Made by a program: the position numbers and the translations under genes
The notes under the pieces: generated by a model
Told to the model about the DNA's origin: nothing
The model's database searches: none
The model's input: the letters and a program-made list of their open reading frames with translations, nothing else
Shown here: positions 42,691 to 50,904 of the stretch, piece by piece
How the letters are laid out: the number at the start of each line of letters is the position of its first letter
How positions within the stretch are numbered: the stretch's first letter is position 1
Assembly: GCA_017620135.1 (NCBI GenBank)
Contig: JAFZQZ010000092.1
Coordinates: forward strand, 1-51,709
Direction of reading: 5' to 3'
DNA length: 51,709 bases
DNA from: Bacillota bacterium
Lineage (GTDB): Bacteria; Bacillota; Clostridia; Lachnospirales; Bianqueaceae

Positions 42691-43188
42691 TCAGACCAGA
42701 ATGATCTCGTCGACCGGATAAGCCGGGCCGACTTCTTCGAAAGTGATGACGCCTGCGGCCAGACGGGCGCCGCAGTAGGCAAAGATATCACGGCCGTGGA
42801 AAATATCGGACTTGTCTGACCATTCGTTGCCGTGATAGCGGTTGATCGTCTGATCGATCTCACGAATCGCGTCAATGCCGTATTTTTCTTTGATCGGCGT
42901 GAGCGTCCCGTTGTCCGGAGTCACAATATAATATCCATTGGAGGTCTTCGCTACGGAGGCCTTTCTTGGTGTCCCTACGCCCGGATCACAGACGGATACG
43001 AAAACCGTGCCTTCCGGCCAGAAGGGGATGACGTCGGCGATATTTTCGCCGGCTTTTTTTACGTTGAATTTGGGGACATGATGCGTCAGGTCATAGACTT
43101 TGAGATCCCGGCTGACCAGTTTACAGATGCCGGTCATGACAGCGCTCGTCCCGCCGAAATCTGTCTGAAGAAGGATATAACCCATCAT
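42691..43188 (-). CDS. SAM-hydroxide adenosyltransferase-like protein, N-domain only (DUF62 copy 4)
   Basis: 165 aa. Contains the complete catalytic N-terminal domain of DUF62: LLQTDFGG, VSVCDPGVGTPRKASVA, TPDNG and FHGRDIFAYCGARLA. The residues matching the family's Asp-Arg-His catalytic set are kept. It ends with PVDEIILV exactly at the domain border; the C-terminal domain of about 115 residues is absent, and the next gene ends 14 bases on. It overlaps copy 3 by ATGA. It may be a remnant of a deletion or a working half-enzyme relying on a paralog's C-domain. Confidence 0.88.
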   Translation of the reverse strand: MMGYILLQTDFGGTSAVMTGICKLVSRDLKVYDLTHHVPKFNVKKAGENIADVIPFWPEGTVFVSVCDPGVGTPRKASVAKTSNGYYIVTPDNGTLTPIKEKYGIDAIREIDQTINRYHGNEWSDKSDIFHGRDIFAYCGARLAAGVITFEEVGPAYPVDEIILV

Positions 43189-44030
43189 ACACCTTCCTTT
43201 CTGATCGTGACCAGCCAGTTCTCACCGACTCCCACCCCATAGGTGCGCGCGAAATCTTCTTTATTGAGACCGACTCCCAGGACACCGTCGCTGGAATTGT
43301 AGACGACAGGCGCTCCCAGAGGTACCCATCCGAAGGAAGGATAGAAACCGGCAGGTCCGTCGAAACAGACTTTATCTGTCAGAGAATCCGTGACCGTGAC
43401 ATGGACCGTATCACCTACCTTGAAGCCCGCTTTTTCTCCGGCTTCGATGGGAATGTTGGTTTCCATGTTGCCGAAGCTCTGCATCCAGTCAAAGAAGTAA
43501 CCGGAGACCAGACCGGGTTCCTGATGATAGGTGTCGGCTTTGAGACGGATGATCTCTGAGACAGGATACTCCTCGCCGACTTCCTCAAAGCTGATCACAC
43601 CGGAGGCGAGCCGCGCGCCGCAATACGCGAAGAGGTCACGGCCATGGAAGATACTGGTCTTCTCTGTGCCTTTCAGACGATTGCGGGTCTCATCGATGAC
43701 CCGGATCGCCTCGATGCCGGGAAGCTGAAGCAGGCGGGAGAGAGAGCCGTTATCGGGAGTTACAACGTAACTGCCGTTTTTCAGCTTTGCGACCGATGCA
43801 CGGCGCGACGTCCCGACGCCCGGGTCGACCACGGATACGAAAACAGTCCCGGAGGGCCAGAAGGGAACCATCATCAGGAGATTTCGGGCGGCAGAAGCAA
43901 CATTAAACTTCGGGATCTGATGATTCCCGTCAAAAACTTCCAGCTGCGGATCGACTTTCAGACAGGTGCCGCGCATCGCGCAGCCGCCTCCGAAGCCGAA
44001 ATCCGTCTGCATAACCATCATGGATTTCAT
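43185..44030 (-). CDS. SAM-hydroxide adenosyltransferase (DUF62 copy 3)
   Basis: 281 aa, complete. MVMQTDFGFGGG, DPGVGTSRRASVAK, TPDNGSL and FHGRDLFAYCGARLASG form the active site. The C-terminal beta domain has SFGNMETNIPIEAG and SFGWVPLGAPVVYNSS. The family hydrolyses S-adenosylmethionine to adenosine and methionine in known homologs. Start ATG 44030 follows GAGG by 8 bases; a GTG at 44036 is less likely. Third of four paralogs in tandem. Confidence 0.92.
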   Translation of the reverse strand: MKSMMVMQTDFGFGGGCAMRGTCLKVDPQLEVFDGNHQIPKFNVASAARNLLMMVPFWPSGTVFVSVVDPGVGTSRRASVAKLKNGSYVVTPDNGSLSRLLQLPGIEAIRVIDETRNRLKGTEKTSIFHGRDLFAYCGARLASGVISFEEVGEEYPVSEIIRLKADTYHQEPGLVSGYFFDWMQSFGNMETNIPIEAGEKAGFKVGDTVHVTVTDSLTDKVCFDGPAGFYPSFGWVPLGAPVVYNSSDGVLGVGLNKEDFARTYGVGVGENWLVTIRKEGV

Positions 44031-44051
44031 AGACACAGCCTCAAAAACAGA

Positions 44052-44906
44052 TTATTTGACCGGTGCGACCTTCACTTTATAGGCAGAAAGATCATAAGCC
44101 TTCAGAAGTTCGGGCATTTCCTTCTCGCAGAAGCTGTCCTGATTCAGGGAAAGCTCGACATAGTCGTTCGAGCATTCGTTCAGGATGGGATCGCCGACAG
44201 GCACCCAGCCGAAGGAATGATGGAACAGCATTTGCTTTTCATAAAGGATCTCATCGCCTTTGGAGATGGTCACGACGCACTGATCACCGGCGTGGATCCC
44301 GATGGACCAGATCATCTCGTTGGGGATGGATATACCGACATTCCCGAAGTGATCATGCGCGCCGGTGACTTCGCCGTAGCAAACGCCGTCTTTTACGTAG
44401 GCTTCCGGAGCGGCAAAGCGAACGAGCGCTTCTTTCATATAGGAAGGCCCCACCTGTTCGTAGGTGATCTGTCCGCTGGCCAGACGCGCAGCGGTATAGG
44501 CGTAGACATCACGGCCGTGGAAGGTATGATGATTGTCGGAGCCGGGAAGACGGTTCACGGTCTCATCGATCTCGCGGACTTCCACGATCTCGTCATAGAG
44601 TTCGCTTAAAGTACCGTTGTCCGGCGTCACGACGTAACTGCCGTTTTTGACTTTCGCGACGACGCTCTTGCGGGCGGTGCCCACGCCGGGATCGACGACC
44701 GAAACGAAAACAGTTCCGTCCGGCCAGTAGGGAAGAGTAGAAGCGAGGATCGACCCGCCCATCCGGATATCGAACTGACGAACTTCATGACACAGATCAT
44801 ACAGACGAAGCTCCGGATCGATCTTCGCGGCGACCGCTGTCATGGAAGCCGGAAGACCGGTGGAGATACCGAAATCAGACTGGAAAACGATACATGGTTT
44901 GCTCAT
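44052..44906 (-). CDS. SAM-hydroxide adenosyltransferase (DUF62 copy 2)
   Basis: 284 aa, complete, with FQSDFGIS, DPGVGTARKSVVAK, TPDNGTL and FHGRDVYAYTAARLASG, and the C-domain signatures FGNVGISIP and SFGWVPVGDPIL. All residues expected for activity are present. RBS AAAGGAG is 6 bases from ATG 44906. Cytoplasmic; probable product is adenosine plus methionine. Confidence 0.93.
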   Translation of the reverse strand: MSKPCIVFQSDFGISTGLPASMTAVAAKIDPELRLYDLCHEVRQFDIRMGGSILASTLPYWPDGTVFVSVVDPGVGTARKSVVAKVKNGSYVVTPDNGTLSELYDEIVEVREIDETVNRLPGSDNHHTFHGRDVYAYTAARLASGQITYEQVGPSYMKEALVRFAAPEAYVKDGVCYGEVTGAHDHFGNVGISIPNEMIWSIGIHAGDQCVVTISKGDEILYEKQMLFHHSFGWVPVGDPILNECSNDYVELSLNQDSFCEKEMPELLKAYDLSAYKVKVAPVK

Positions 44907-44917
44907 GGAAGACTCCT

Positions 44918-45769
44918 TTAGATCTTTTCTATACGGACCTTGAACTCGGTAGGATCATCCGCAGTTAAGATCTGCGGCAGACATTCCTCGATAAAGTTTT
45001 TCCGGTTCAGGCCGATATCCATATAGCCGGAGGAACCGTTGAAGACGACCGGTTCACCCTCCGGTACATAACCGAACGAAGGTTGGAAAGAAGTGTCTCC
45101 TTCCCACTCGACTTTCCCGTTGCGGGTAAAAGCGACATGGACCGCATCACCGGTTTGGATGCCGGTCTGTTCAAACTCATCGATGCTGATCGTGAAGGTC
45201 AGATTGCCAAAGGTCTTCAGCAGCATAAAAACCTGACCCTCTGCTATACCTGGCTGAATGGAAGCCTTGGGGAGAGAGTAGAAGAAAACATCCTCCAGAG
45301 AGGCTTTTGGCCCGATCTCTTCCAGCGGCAGACCACCGGCGAGCGAAGCGCTGCAGCGGACCAGCGCATAGTCATCGCCGCCAAACCGGGACGGATCGAC
45401 GAAATACACGGAGAGCCTGCTAAGATCGCCTTCGCTCATCAGCGAAGCACAGACGGTGGCGGTCCCGTTATTCGGGGACAGGATAATGCTGCCGTTCGGC
45501 ATTTGAACAGCTACCGAAAGAGAGGCAGAAGCCCGGTCAGAAGCAGCTTTGGTAAAACCTTTCTGCACCAGAGACAAAAAGACCGATCCTTCCGGCCAGT
45601 AGGGGAGCGTCGTGTAGAGATAGGCGGAGATCGTCAGGGAATCCGGCATAGTCAGTGTTCCCTGCGAAATATTCAGACCGGGACAGATCTTCTGACAAAG
45701 CCCGGCGACTTTCGCCCACTCAGTGGAAGCCGGGCCACAGTCCATATGAATGATCAGTGGTTTCATCAT
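44918..45769 (-). CDS. Degenerate DUF62 paralog (copy 1), probably catalytically dead
   Basis: 283 aa. It aligns over the full length with copies 2 and 3, but the catalytic motifs are lost: TDFG is MDCGP, DPGVGTxR is VQKGFTKAA, TPDNG is SPNNG and FHGRD is FGGDD. The C-domain is well kept (FGNLTFTISI, SFGYVPEGEPVVFNGSSG), so ligand binding may persist. The gene is open from end to end, overlaps ecfT by ATGA and has normal coding character, so it is under selection rather than decaying. A binding, regulatory or subunit role is inferred. Confidence 0.88.
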   Translation of the reverse strand: MMKPLIIHMDCGPASTEWAKVAGLCQKICPGLNISQGTLTMPDSLTISAYLYTTLPYWPEGSVFLSLVQKGFTKAASDRASASLSVAVQMPNGSIILSPNNGTATVCASLMSEGDLSRLSVYFVDPSRFGGDDYALVRCSASLAGGLPLEEIGPKASLEDVFFYSLPKASIQPGIAEGQVFMLLKTFGNLTFTISIDEFEQTGIQTGDAVHVAFTRNGKVEWEGDTSFQPSFGYVPEGEPVVFNGSSGYMDIGLNRKNFIEECLPQILTADDPTEFKVRIEKI

Positions 45770-46701
45770 TTGTTAAACAATCCTTTCAGCCAGCGGAAGA
45801 GGAAGAACGATTCTTCCAGGGAGATCTGCTGGATCGCGCTTTTATCCACAAACGGCGCCCAGATCTTGGCCGGCCACGGATCGATGATACGTGCCCAGAG
45901 GATATATACGATCGTAGCAATACCCAGCGCGATCGTGATCCCGCGGACGATCCTGTCATACTTCGTGGGTTCGTGCTCCGCGTACCAGGTACGTTTCTTA
46001 TTTTTACCGTAGCCTCTCAGATCCATGGCGTTGGCGATATTGCCCACTTTACCGAAGGAAGACATGATCAGCGGGACGAGCAGGGTCACATGATTCTTCA
46101 GACGCTTGCCGAGAGGCGCTTTCTTACCCAGTTCGACACCGCGCATCATCATACTGTTGCGGATATCGACGAAATCGTTCGCGATATCCGGGATGGTACG
46201 GTAAGCCAGTGAGATGATGGTACAGACTTTGTAGGGGAGGCCGCATTTGTTGAGGCCGGAGGCAAACTCGGAAGGTGTGGTCATGAGCGCGAAGGCCATG
46301 ACGGAAGCGAAGGACGCGGTACGCTTGACCCAGACCACGTAGATATACCAGAGCCATTCCTTCGAAATATAGAACCGGCCGCTGGCGGAGGTCCAGAGGA
46401 TCGTTTCGGTACCGACATTGTTCAGCCCGGCGTCGGGACTGACGACGAAAAGCATGATATTACCAATGATCGTGACAGTGAAGAAGGTGAAGAGGAACAT
46501 GAAGATGATCGGTTTCCAGTTGGGTTTCATGGAAACGATCTCCGCTATACTGATGATGCACAGCGGCCACAGGATCCGCACATCGTAGGTCGCGATAATG
46601 GCGACCGTCACGACGATGAAAAGGAAGACCTTGGTGAAACCGGACAGCTGATGAAGGAAGGTCGGACCGGGCGTATAGTTGATGACAAAGCGGTTATTCA
46701 T
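45766..46701 (-). CDS. ecfT: ECF transporter transmembrane subunit EcfT
   Basis: 311 aa, about five to six membrane helices, with two coupling helices carrying the Arg-Gly motifs MMMRGVELG and MDLRGYGKNKKR that dock to the ATPases. It joins the S component to the energising ATPases. The start is ATG 46701, 8 bases after GGAGG, and overlaps the ATPase gene stop by 8 bases. Next gene is DUF62 copy 1. Confidence 0.92.
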   Translation of the reverse strand: MNNRFVINYTPGPTFLHQLSGFTKVFLFIVVTVAIIATYDVRILWPLCIISIAEIVSMKPNWKPIIFMFLFTFFTVTIIGNIMLFVVSPDAGLNNVGTETILWTSASGRFYISKEWLWYIYVVWVKRTASFASVMAFALMTTPSEFASGLNKCGLPYKVCTIISLAYRTIPDIANDFVDIRNSMMMRGVELGKKAPLGKRLKNHVTLLVPLIMSSFGKVGNIANAMDLRGYGKNKKRTWYAEHEPTKYDRIVRGITIALGIATIVYILWARIIDPWPAKIWAPFVDKSAIQQISLEESFFLFRWLKGLFNK

Positions 46702-48412
46702 CGATCTCACCTCCTTTCAGTTCGGCTTCATAGCTGATAAATCGCTCGATCGTACTTTCGGGATCCAGCTGAAGCTTCAGCGCCAGACGGTAGAGAGAGG
46801 TCTGCTTGAGGCTTGCACGGGCGATGACCTGTTCGTTCGCGAGGACGGAGCAGACCCGGTCCGCCGCGATGAGCTGACCGTCCGCGAAGACGATCGCGCG
46901 CTCGGTGTTTTCGATCGCCAGATGCATATCATGGGTGATGAACAGGATGGTAATGCCGTATTCCTGATTCAGTGCGTTCACAAAGTTCATGATATCGGTG
47001 TAGCTGCGGAAATCCTGTCCGGCTGTCGGTTCGTCGAGTACCAGGATCTCCGGTTCCAGTGCCATCATGGAAGCGACGGTCACTCGTTTTTTCTGACCAT
47101 AGCTGATCGCGTCGACAGGCCAGTTACGCATTTTGAACAGGTTGCATGCTTTGAGGACCTTCTCGGTCGTGTTTTTGATCTCTTCGGCAGAACGGCCGCG
47201 GATCTGCAGTGCAAGACCGACTTCATCCTTGATAATGTCCTTGACCAGCATCTGGTTGGGATTCTGCATGACATAGCTGACTCTTTCACCGATCTCCTTG
47301 ACGGTCAGAGGATGAATATCCTTGCCGCCGAGACGGATCTCGCCTTCAGAGGGCCGGATCAGGCCGCAGAGCAGTTTGGCGGCGGTAGACTTGCCGGCGC
47401 CATTCTTTCCGATGATCGCGATCCGTTCACCCTTACGGATAGTAAAATCGATATCGGAAAGAACTTTCTGCTTACCGTCATACGAGAAGGAAACATGATC
47501 GAACTCGATGATCGGCTCGTTCTGATTCTCGGGAAGCGGTTTATAGTCAGAAGTGAAGAAAGTCTTCAGTTTGTTTTCGTTTTCGGGGGAGAACTCGAGA
47601 TCCTCCAGTGAACAGAGGTTCCTGTTGCCCTCCAGTGAGCATCCGGCATATTTCATCGCCGTGATATAAAGCGGTTCACGGATGCCGTGCTCTTTGAGCA
47701 GGGTGGATTTCAGCAGATCGTCCGGTGTCATATCCGCGACGATCCGGCCGCCGCCCATCAGGATGATCCTGTCGACGGGACGGTAGAGCACATCCTCCAG
47801 ACGATGTTCGATGATCAGGATGGTCCGTTCATCGTCCTTGGCCAGGTCATCGATCAGCGAGACGGCAGTCATGCCCATCTGGGGATCCAGCGCCGCAAGG
47901 GGCTCATCAAAGATAAGGACACGCACATCGTTGGCGAAGACGCCCGCGATGGCGACTTTCTGCTTTTGTCCGCCGGAAAGCTCAAAGGGCACATGATCGA
48001 TAAAATCCTGCATCCCTACGAGAGAGGCGTTTTTCATGACCAGCGGCGCCATTTCAGACCGTGGCATACAGATGTTCTCCATGGCAAAGGCAATGTCTTC
48101 GCCCACGGAAAGCCCCACGAACTGGGCGTCGGAGTCCTGCAGGACGGTGCCGACGTCTTTGGAAAGTTCGAAGATAGACGATTTTTTTGTTTCTTTTCCG
48201 GCGACGGTGAGCGATCCGGTAATTTCTCCTTCAAAGGAGAAAGGGATCAGACCGTTGATACAGTTGCAGAGGGTGGATTTACCGCTGCCGGACGCGCCCA
48301 GGATCAGTACCTTCTGACCCGGATAGATATCCAGGTTGATATCAAAGAGGGTGGGAGAAGACTGGGTCTTATATTTGAAGCCGAAGTTTTTGAAGCTGAT
48401 GATCGGTTCCAT
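46694..48412 (-). CDS. Fused ECF transporter ATPase (EcfA-EcfA')
   Basis: A 572-aa protein with two ABC ATPase domains in one chain. First: Walker A GASGSGKST, signature LSGGQKQKV, Walker B IFDEPLAALD. Second (from about residue 305): Walker A GKNGAGKST, signature ISYGQKKRV, Walker B LVLDEPTAGQD. Fusions of the two ECF ATPases are common. ATG 48412 lies behind AGGAG; upstream in-frame starts lie within the intergenic hairpin. It powers substrate uptake with EcfT and the S component. Confidence 0.94.
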   Translation of the reverse strand: MEPIISFKNFGFKYKTQSSPTLFDINLDIYPGQKVLILGASGSGKSTLCNCINGLIPFSFEGEITGSLTVAGKETKKSSIFELSKDVGTVLQDSDAQFVGLSVGEDIAFAMENICMPRSEMAPLVMKNASLVGMQDFIDHVPFELSGGQKQKVAIAGVFANDVRVLIFDEPLAALDPQMGMTAVSLIDDLAKDDERTILIIEHRLEDVLYRPVDRIILMGGGRIVADMTPDDLLKSTLLKEHGIREPLYITAMKYAGCSLEGNRNLCSLEDLEFSPENENKLKTFFTSDYKPLPENQNEPIIEFDHVSFSYDGKQKVLSDIDFTIRKGERIAIIGKNGAGKSTAAKLLCGLIRPSEGEIRLGGKDIHPLTVKEIGERVSYVMQNPNQMLVKDIIKDEVGLALQIRGRSAEEIKNTTEKVLKACNLFKMRNWPVDAISYGQKKRVTVASMMALEPEILVLDEPTAGQDFRSYTDIMNFVNALNQEYGITILFITHDMHLAIENTERAIVFADGQLIAADRVCSVLANEQVIARASLKQTSLYRLALKLQLDPESTIERFISYEAELKGGEIDE

Positions 48413-48436
48413 GGGATCTCCTGTATAATCGCTTAA

Positions 48437-48480
48437 TAAAATGAGAAAAGGCCGTGCAGCCTCATATGGGAGCACGGCCT
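48437..48480 (-). terminator. Intra-operon hairpin between S component and ATPase genes
   Basis: 9-bp stem AGGCCGTGC (48449-48457) / GCACGGCCT (48472-48480), 14-base loop, then TTTTCTCATTTT on the minus strand. An imperfect T-tract suggests a partial terminator giving more S-component than ATPase transcript. Confidence 0.65.
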
Positions 48481-48493
48481 CGGACGGATGAAA

Positions 48494-49075
48494 TTATTCT
48501 TCTTCTTTCAGGTTGGTGCGGCTCTTGGAGCGGGCAGCCAGAATGAACATCAGCGGGATACCGACGATCAGCTCAACAGCGATGTTGGAAAGAGAACCGG
48601 CAATAGCCTGGATGAAGGTCACATTCAGATCGCCGCCGTAGAACAGGGTGGTGAAGATAGGTGTGACGACACCAAACGCAAGACCGTTACCAACGATAAC
48701 GCAGAGCGCGTAAATGATGGCATGTTTCCAGTTGAAGACGCCTTCGGTGACATATGCGCCGTAAACGGGGAGCAGACCCACGAAGAAGGCAGCGATACCG
48801 TTACCGATGGACCAGTCGAACCACATGCCCCATCCACCGATGAGGTCAGCGATGACATTGCCGACACCGGCTGCGACCAGTGCGGGAAGAGGTCCGAAGA
48901 AAGCACCGACAACGACCGGAATGATCATCGCTGTGGTGAGGTTTGTATTAGTGGTGACGGGAACTCCGCCATACACCATAAGCACGCCGAAAAGTGCGGC
49001 GCCAATGGCCACGGCTACGATCGTCTTGGTATTCCATGTGCCAAGAAGTTTCTGGCCTAAGCTTTTTTCTGCCAT
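48494..49075 (-). CDS. ECF transporter S component (UPF0397-like)
   Basis: 193 aa, about six membrane segments. VVAVAIGAALFGVLMVYGGVP and FGPLPALVAAGVGNVIADLIGGWGMWFDW resemble the UPF0397/EcfS families that bind a vitamin-like substrate. The substrate cannot be read; linkage to four SAM-hydrolase-type genes points to a nucleoside, SAM-derived or methionine-related compound. AGGAGG precedes ATG 49075. First gene of the operon. Confidence 0.85.
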   Translation of the reverse strand: MAEKSLGQKLLGTWNTKTIVAVAIGAALFGVLMVYGGVPVTTNTNLTTAMIIPVVVGAFFGPLPALVAAGVGNVIADLIGGWGMWFDWSIGNGIAAFFVGLLPVYGAYVTEGVFNWKHAIIYALCVIVGNGLAFGVVTPIFTTLFYGGDLNVTFIQAIAGSLSNIAVELIVGIPLMFILAARSKSRTNLKEEE

Positions 49076-49108
49076 TGTATTGATCCTCCTAAAGAAAAAA
49101 TAAAGATT

Positions 49109-49134
49109 TTTTCCGATCTATCTGTCTCGGAAAA
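49109..49134 (-). promoter_or_regulatory. Leader hairpin of the ECF-DUF62 operon
   Basis: Within the roughly 65-nt leader, TTTTCCGA / TCGGAAAA form an 8-bp stem with a 10-base loop. It matches no riboswitch that I know. Confidence 0.5.
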
Positions 49135-49143
49135 TACTCTTCC

Positions 49144-49172
49144 ATTGTATCATTATGACGCTTCTGTTGCAA
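49144..49172 (-). promoter_or_regulatory. Promoter of the ECF-DUF62 operon
   Basis: Minus strand: TTGCAA (49172-49167), 17-bp spacer, TACAAT (49149-49144). Confidence 0.8.
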
Positions 49173-49179
49173 GGAAAAC

Positions 49180-49208
49180 TTGCGGTTCATGCACAAATAA
49201 GATATAAT
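49180..49208 (+). promoter_or_regulatory. Promoter of the 49243 operon
   Basis: TTGCGG (49180-49185), 17-bp spacer, TATAAT (49203-49208). Only 7 bases separate it from the divergent promoter. Confidence 0.8.
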
Positions 49209-49242
49209 GAATCAGCTATGAATAAAACAGACAGGAGGGCCT

Positions 49243-50904
49243 ATGTTTTACTGTCCGAACTGTGGCGGCAAGATGGTTTTCGACATCCCCACGCAGCAGA
49301 TGAAATGTGTCTACTGCGGGTCGCAGGTGCCGCCGGAAAACTATGATATAAAAAACGAAGTCGATCCGTCCAAGTATGAGACGAATGTGTACGTCTGTAA
49401 AAACTGCGGCGCGGAGCTGACCAGCCCTGACGAACAGATGGTCAGCTTCTGTTCCTACTGTGGATCGGAAGCGGTGCTGGCCGGAAAGATCGAGTCGGAG
49501 AACCGTCCGAAGGAGATCATTCCTTTCCGGATCACCAAAAAACGCTGTCAGGAACTGTATAAACAAAAGGTCGGCAAGGCGTTGTTCCTGCCGAAGGAAA
49601 TGAAGGATGAGCAGTTTCTGGACCAGTTTCGCGGTATTTATATCCCCTACTGGTCCGTAGGCGTGGAATTTCCGCAGTTTGCCCAGCAGATGGCTTACTC
49701 GGAAACACACCTCAGCGGCAGCAAATATCAGCATGACACCTACCTGCTGAACCTGCGCGCGGACAGCCGGGGACGGTATATGAGAGACGGATCTTCCTCA
49801 CTGGATGATTCCATCGCCGACGCGATCGGTGATTTCTCTGAGAACGTGACACCCTTCAAAGCCGCTTATCTGGCCGGTTTTTACGCGGACCGGGCCGACG
49901 TCATGCCCGACAAGTACGTAGCGGATGTACAGAAGGAAGCAAAGGATCATGCCGCCAAAGCGATCTCCAGTGAATTCAGCCGCCGGAACATGCACTATAC
50001 CACGCCTTCCCTGAATTCGATGCAGTTGCGCAGAGCCGGCATCAATCCGGATCAGATCCATACGACTACGCTCGAAGAGACTTTCCAGCCGGTCTGCAAG
50101 GATTATTACGGCAAACTGCTCCCGGTCTGGTTTTTGACCTGGCGGAATAAAGACCGTGTTTCGTATGTCGTCATGAACGGAGAGACCGGTTCCATGTATA
50201 CGGAACTTCCGGTCAAGAAATCCAGTTACCTGACGTTCGCCGGGATCCTCGCGCTGATCATCTTCGCGCTGATGTCGCTGTTCCTTACCGTTCTTCCTAC
50301 GACGACCCTTGGCATCACCGCGATCCTGGCGCTCATCAGCCTGACGGTGCTGACCAGCGAGCTGAAAAAACTGATGGAGAAGGAACTGCATCTCAATGAT
50401 ATCGGTTCGAAAGAGTATGACGCGGCGAATGAAAGCCTGAAGAAGAAAACCAAGAGCAAATACAAGGCCGCCAAAGGAGCCGGCGTCGGATGCGGTACGA
50501 CAGTGCTGATGATCGCCGCTTACGTAGGAATTCGTTTCCTGTTTGATATGATCGGCGGCGGAGGCGGAGTCGGCGACCAGTATACTTTCCTGACGATCAG
50601 TGGTTTCGCGACCGGTATCCTGGGCATCATCCAGATGATCCGGGCAATCAGCAAGGCTTCTCATCTGAAGGAAAAGAGTATGGTCATCTGGCCGATCCTG
50701 AATGGCCTGGCGATCCTGATCGCGTTCTTTATCGCCATGTGGCGGCCGGTGAACGACTGGTGGTACTATGGCGGAGCGGTGGTCTGTATGATCGCGACGC
50801 TGCTCCCGGCGCTGAAACTGATCGACGTCTATAATCTGATGGCAACCAGACCTTTGCCTTCGTTCTTCGGGCGGGAAGGAGCGAATCATGCGCTTAAGGA
50901 TTAA
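49243..50904 (+). CDS. Double zinc-ribbon membrane protein of unknown function
   Basis: 553 aa. Two N-terminal zinc ribbons (YCPNCGG ... CVYCGS; VCKNCGA ... FCSYCGS) in the first 85 residues are followed by a soluble region with KEIIPFRITKKRC and FRGIYIPYWSV, then about five membrane helices from about residue 325. Homologous layouts are annotated as TFIIB-type zinc-ribbon proteins, but the role is unknown. AGGAGG at 49233-49238 sets the start. It overlaps the TPM-domain gene by 17 bases, so the two are expressed together. Confidence 0.85.
   Translation: MFYCPNCGGKMVFDIPTQQMKCVYCGSQVPPENYDIKNEVDPSKYETNVYVCKNCGAELTSPDEQMVSFCSYCGSEAVLAGKIESENRPKEIIPFRITKKRCQELYKQKVGKALFLPKEMKDEQFLDQFRGIYIPYWSVGVEFPQFAQQMAYSETHLSGSKYQHDTYLLNLRADSRGRYMRDGSSSLDDSIADAIGDFSENVTPFKAAYLAGFYADRADVMPDKYVADVQKEAKDHAAKAISSEFSRRNMHYTTPSLNSMQLRRAGINPDQIHTTTLEETFQPVCKDYYGKLLPVWFLTWRNKDRVSYVVMNGETGSMYTELPVKKSSYLTFAGILALIIFALMSLFLTVLPTTTLGITAILALISLTVLTSELKKLMEKELHLNDIGSKEYDAANESLKKKTKSKYKAAKGAGVGCGTTVLMIAAYVGIRFLFDMIGGGGGVGDQYTFLTISGFATGILGIIQMIRAISKASHLKEKSMVIWPILNGLAILIAFFIAMWRPVNDWWYYGGAVVCMIATLLPALKLIDVYNLMATRPLPSFFGREGANHALKD

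Noticed and set aside
46679-48436. Long + strand frames of about 250-310 aa
   Set aside because: Shadows of the fused ECF ATPase; no ribosome sites or motifs.
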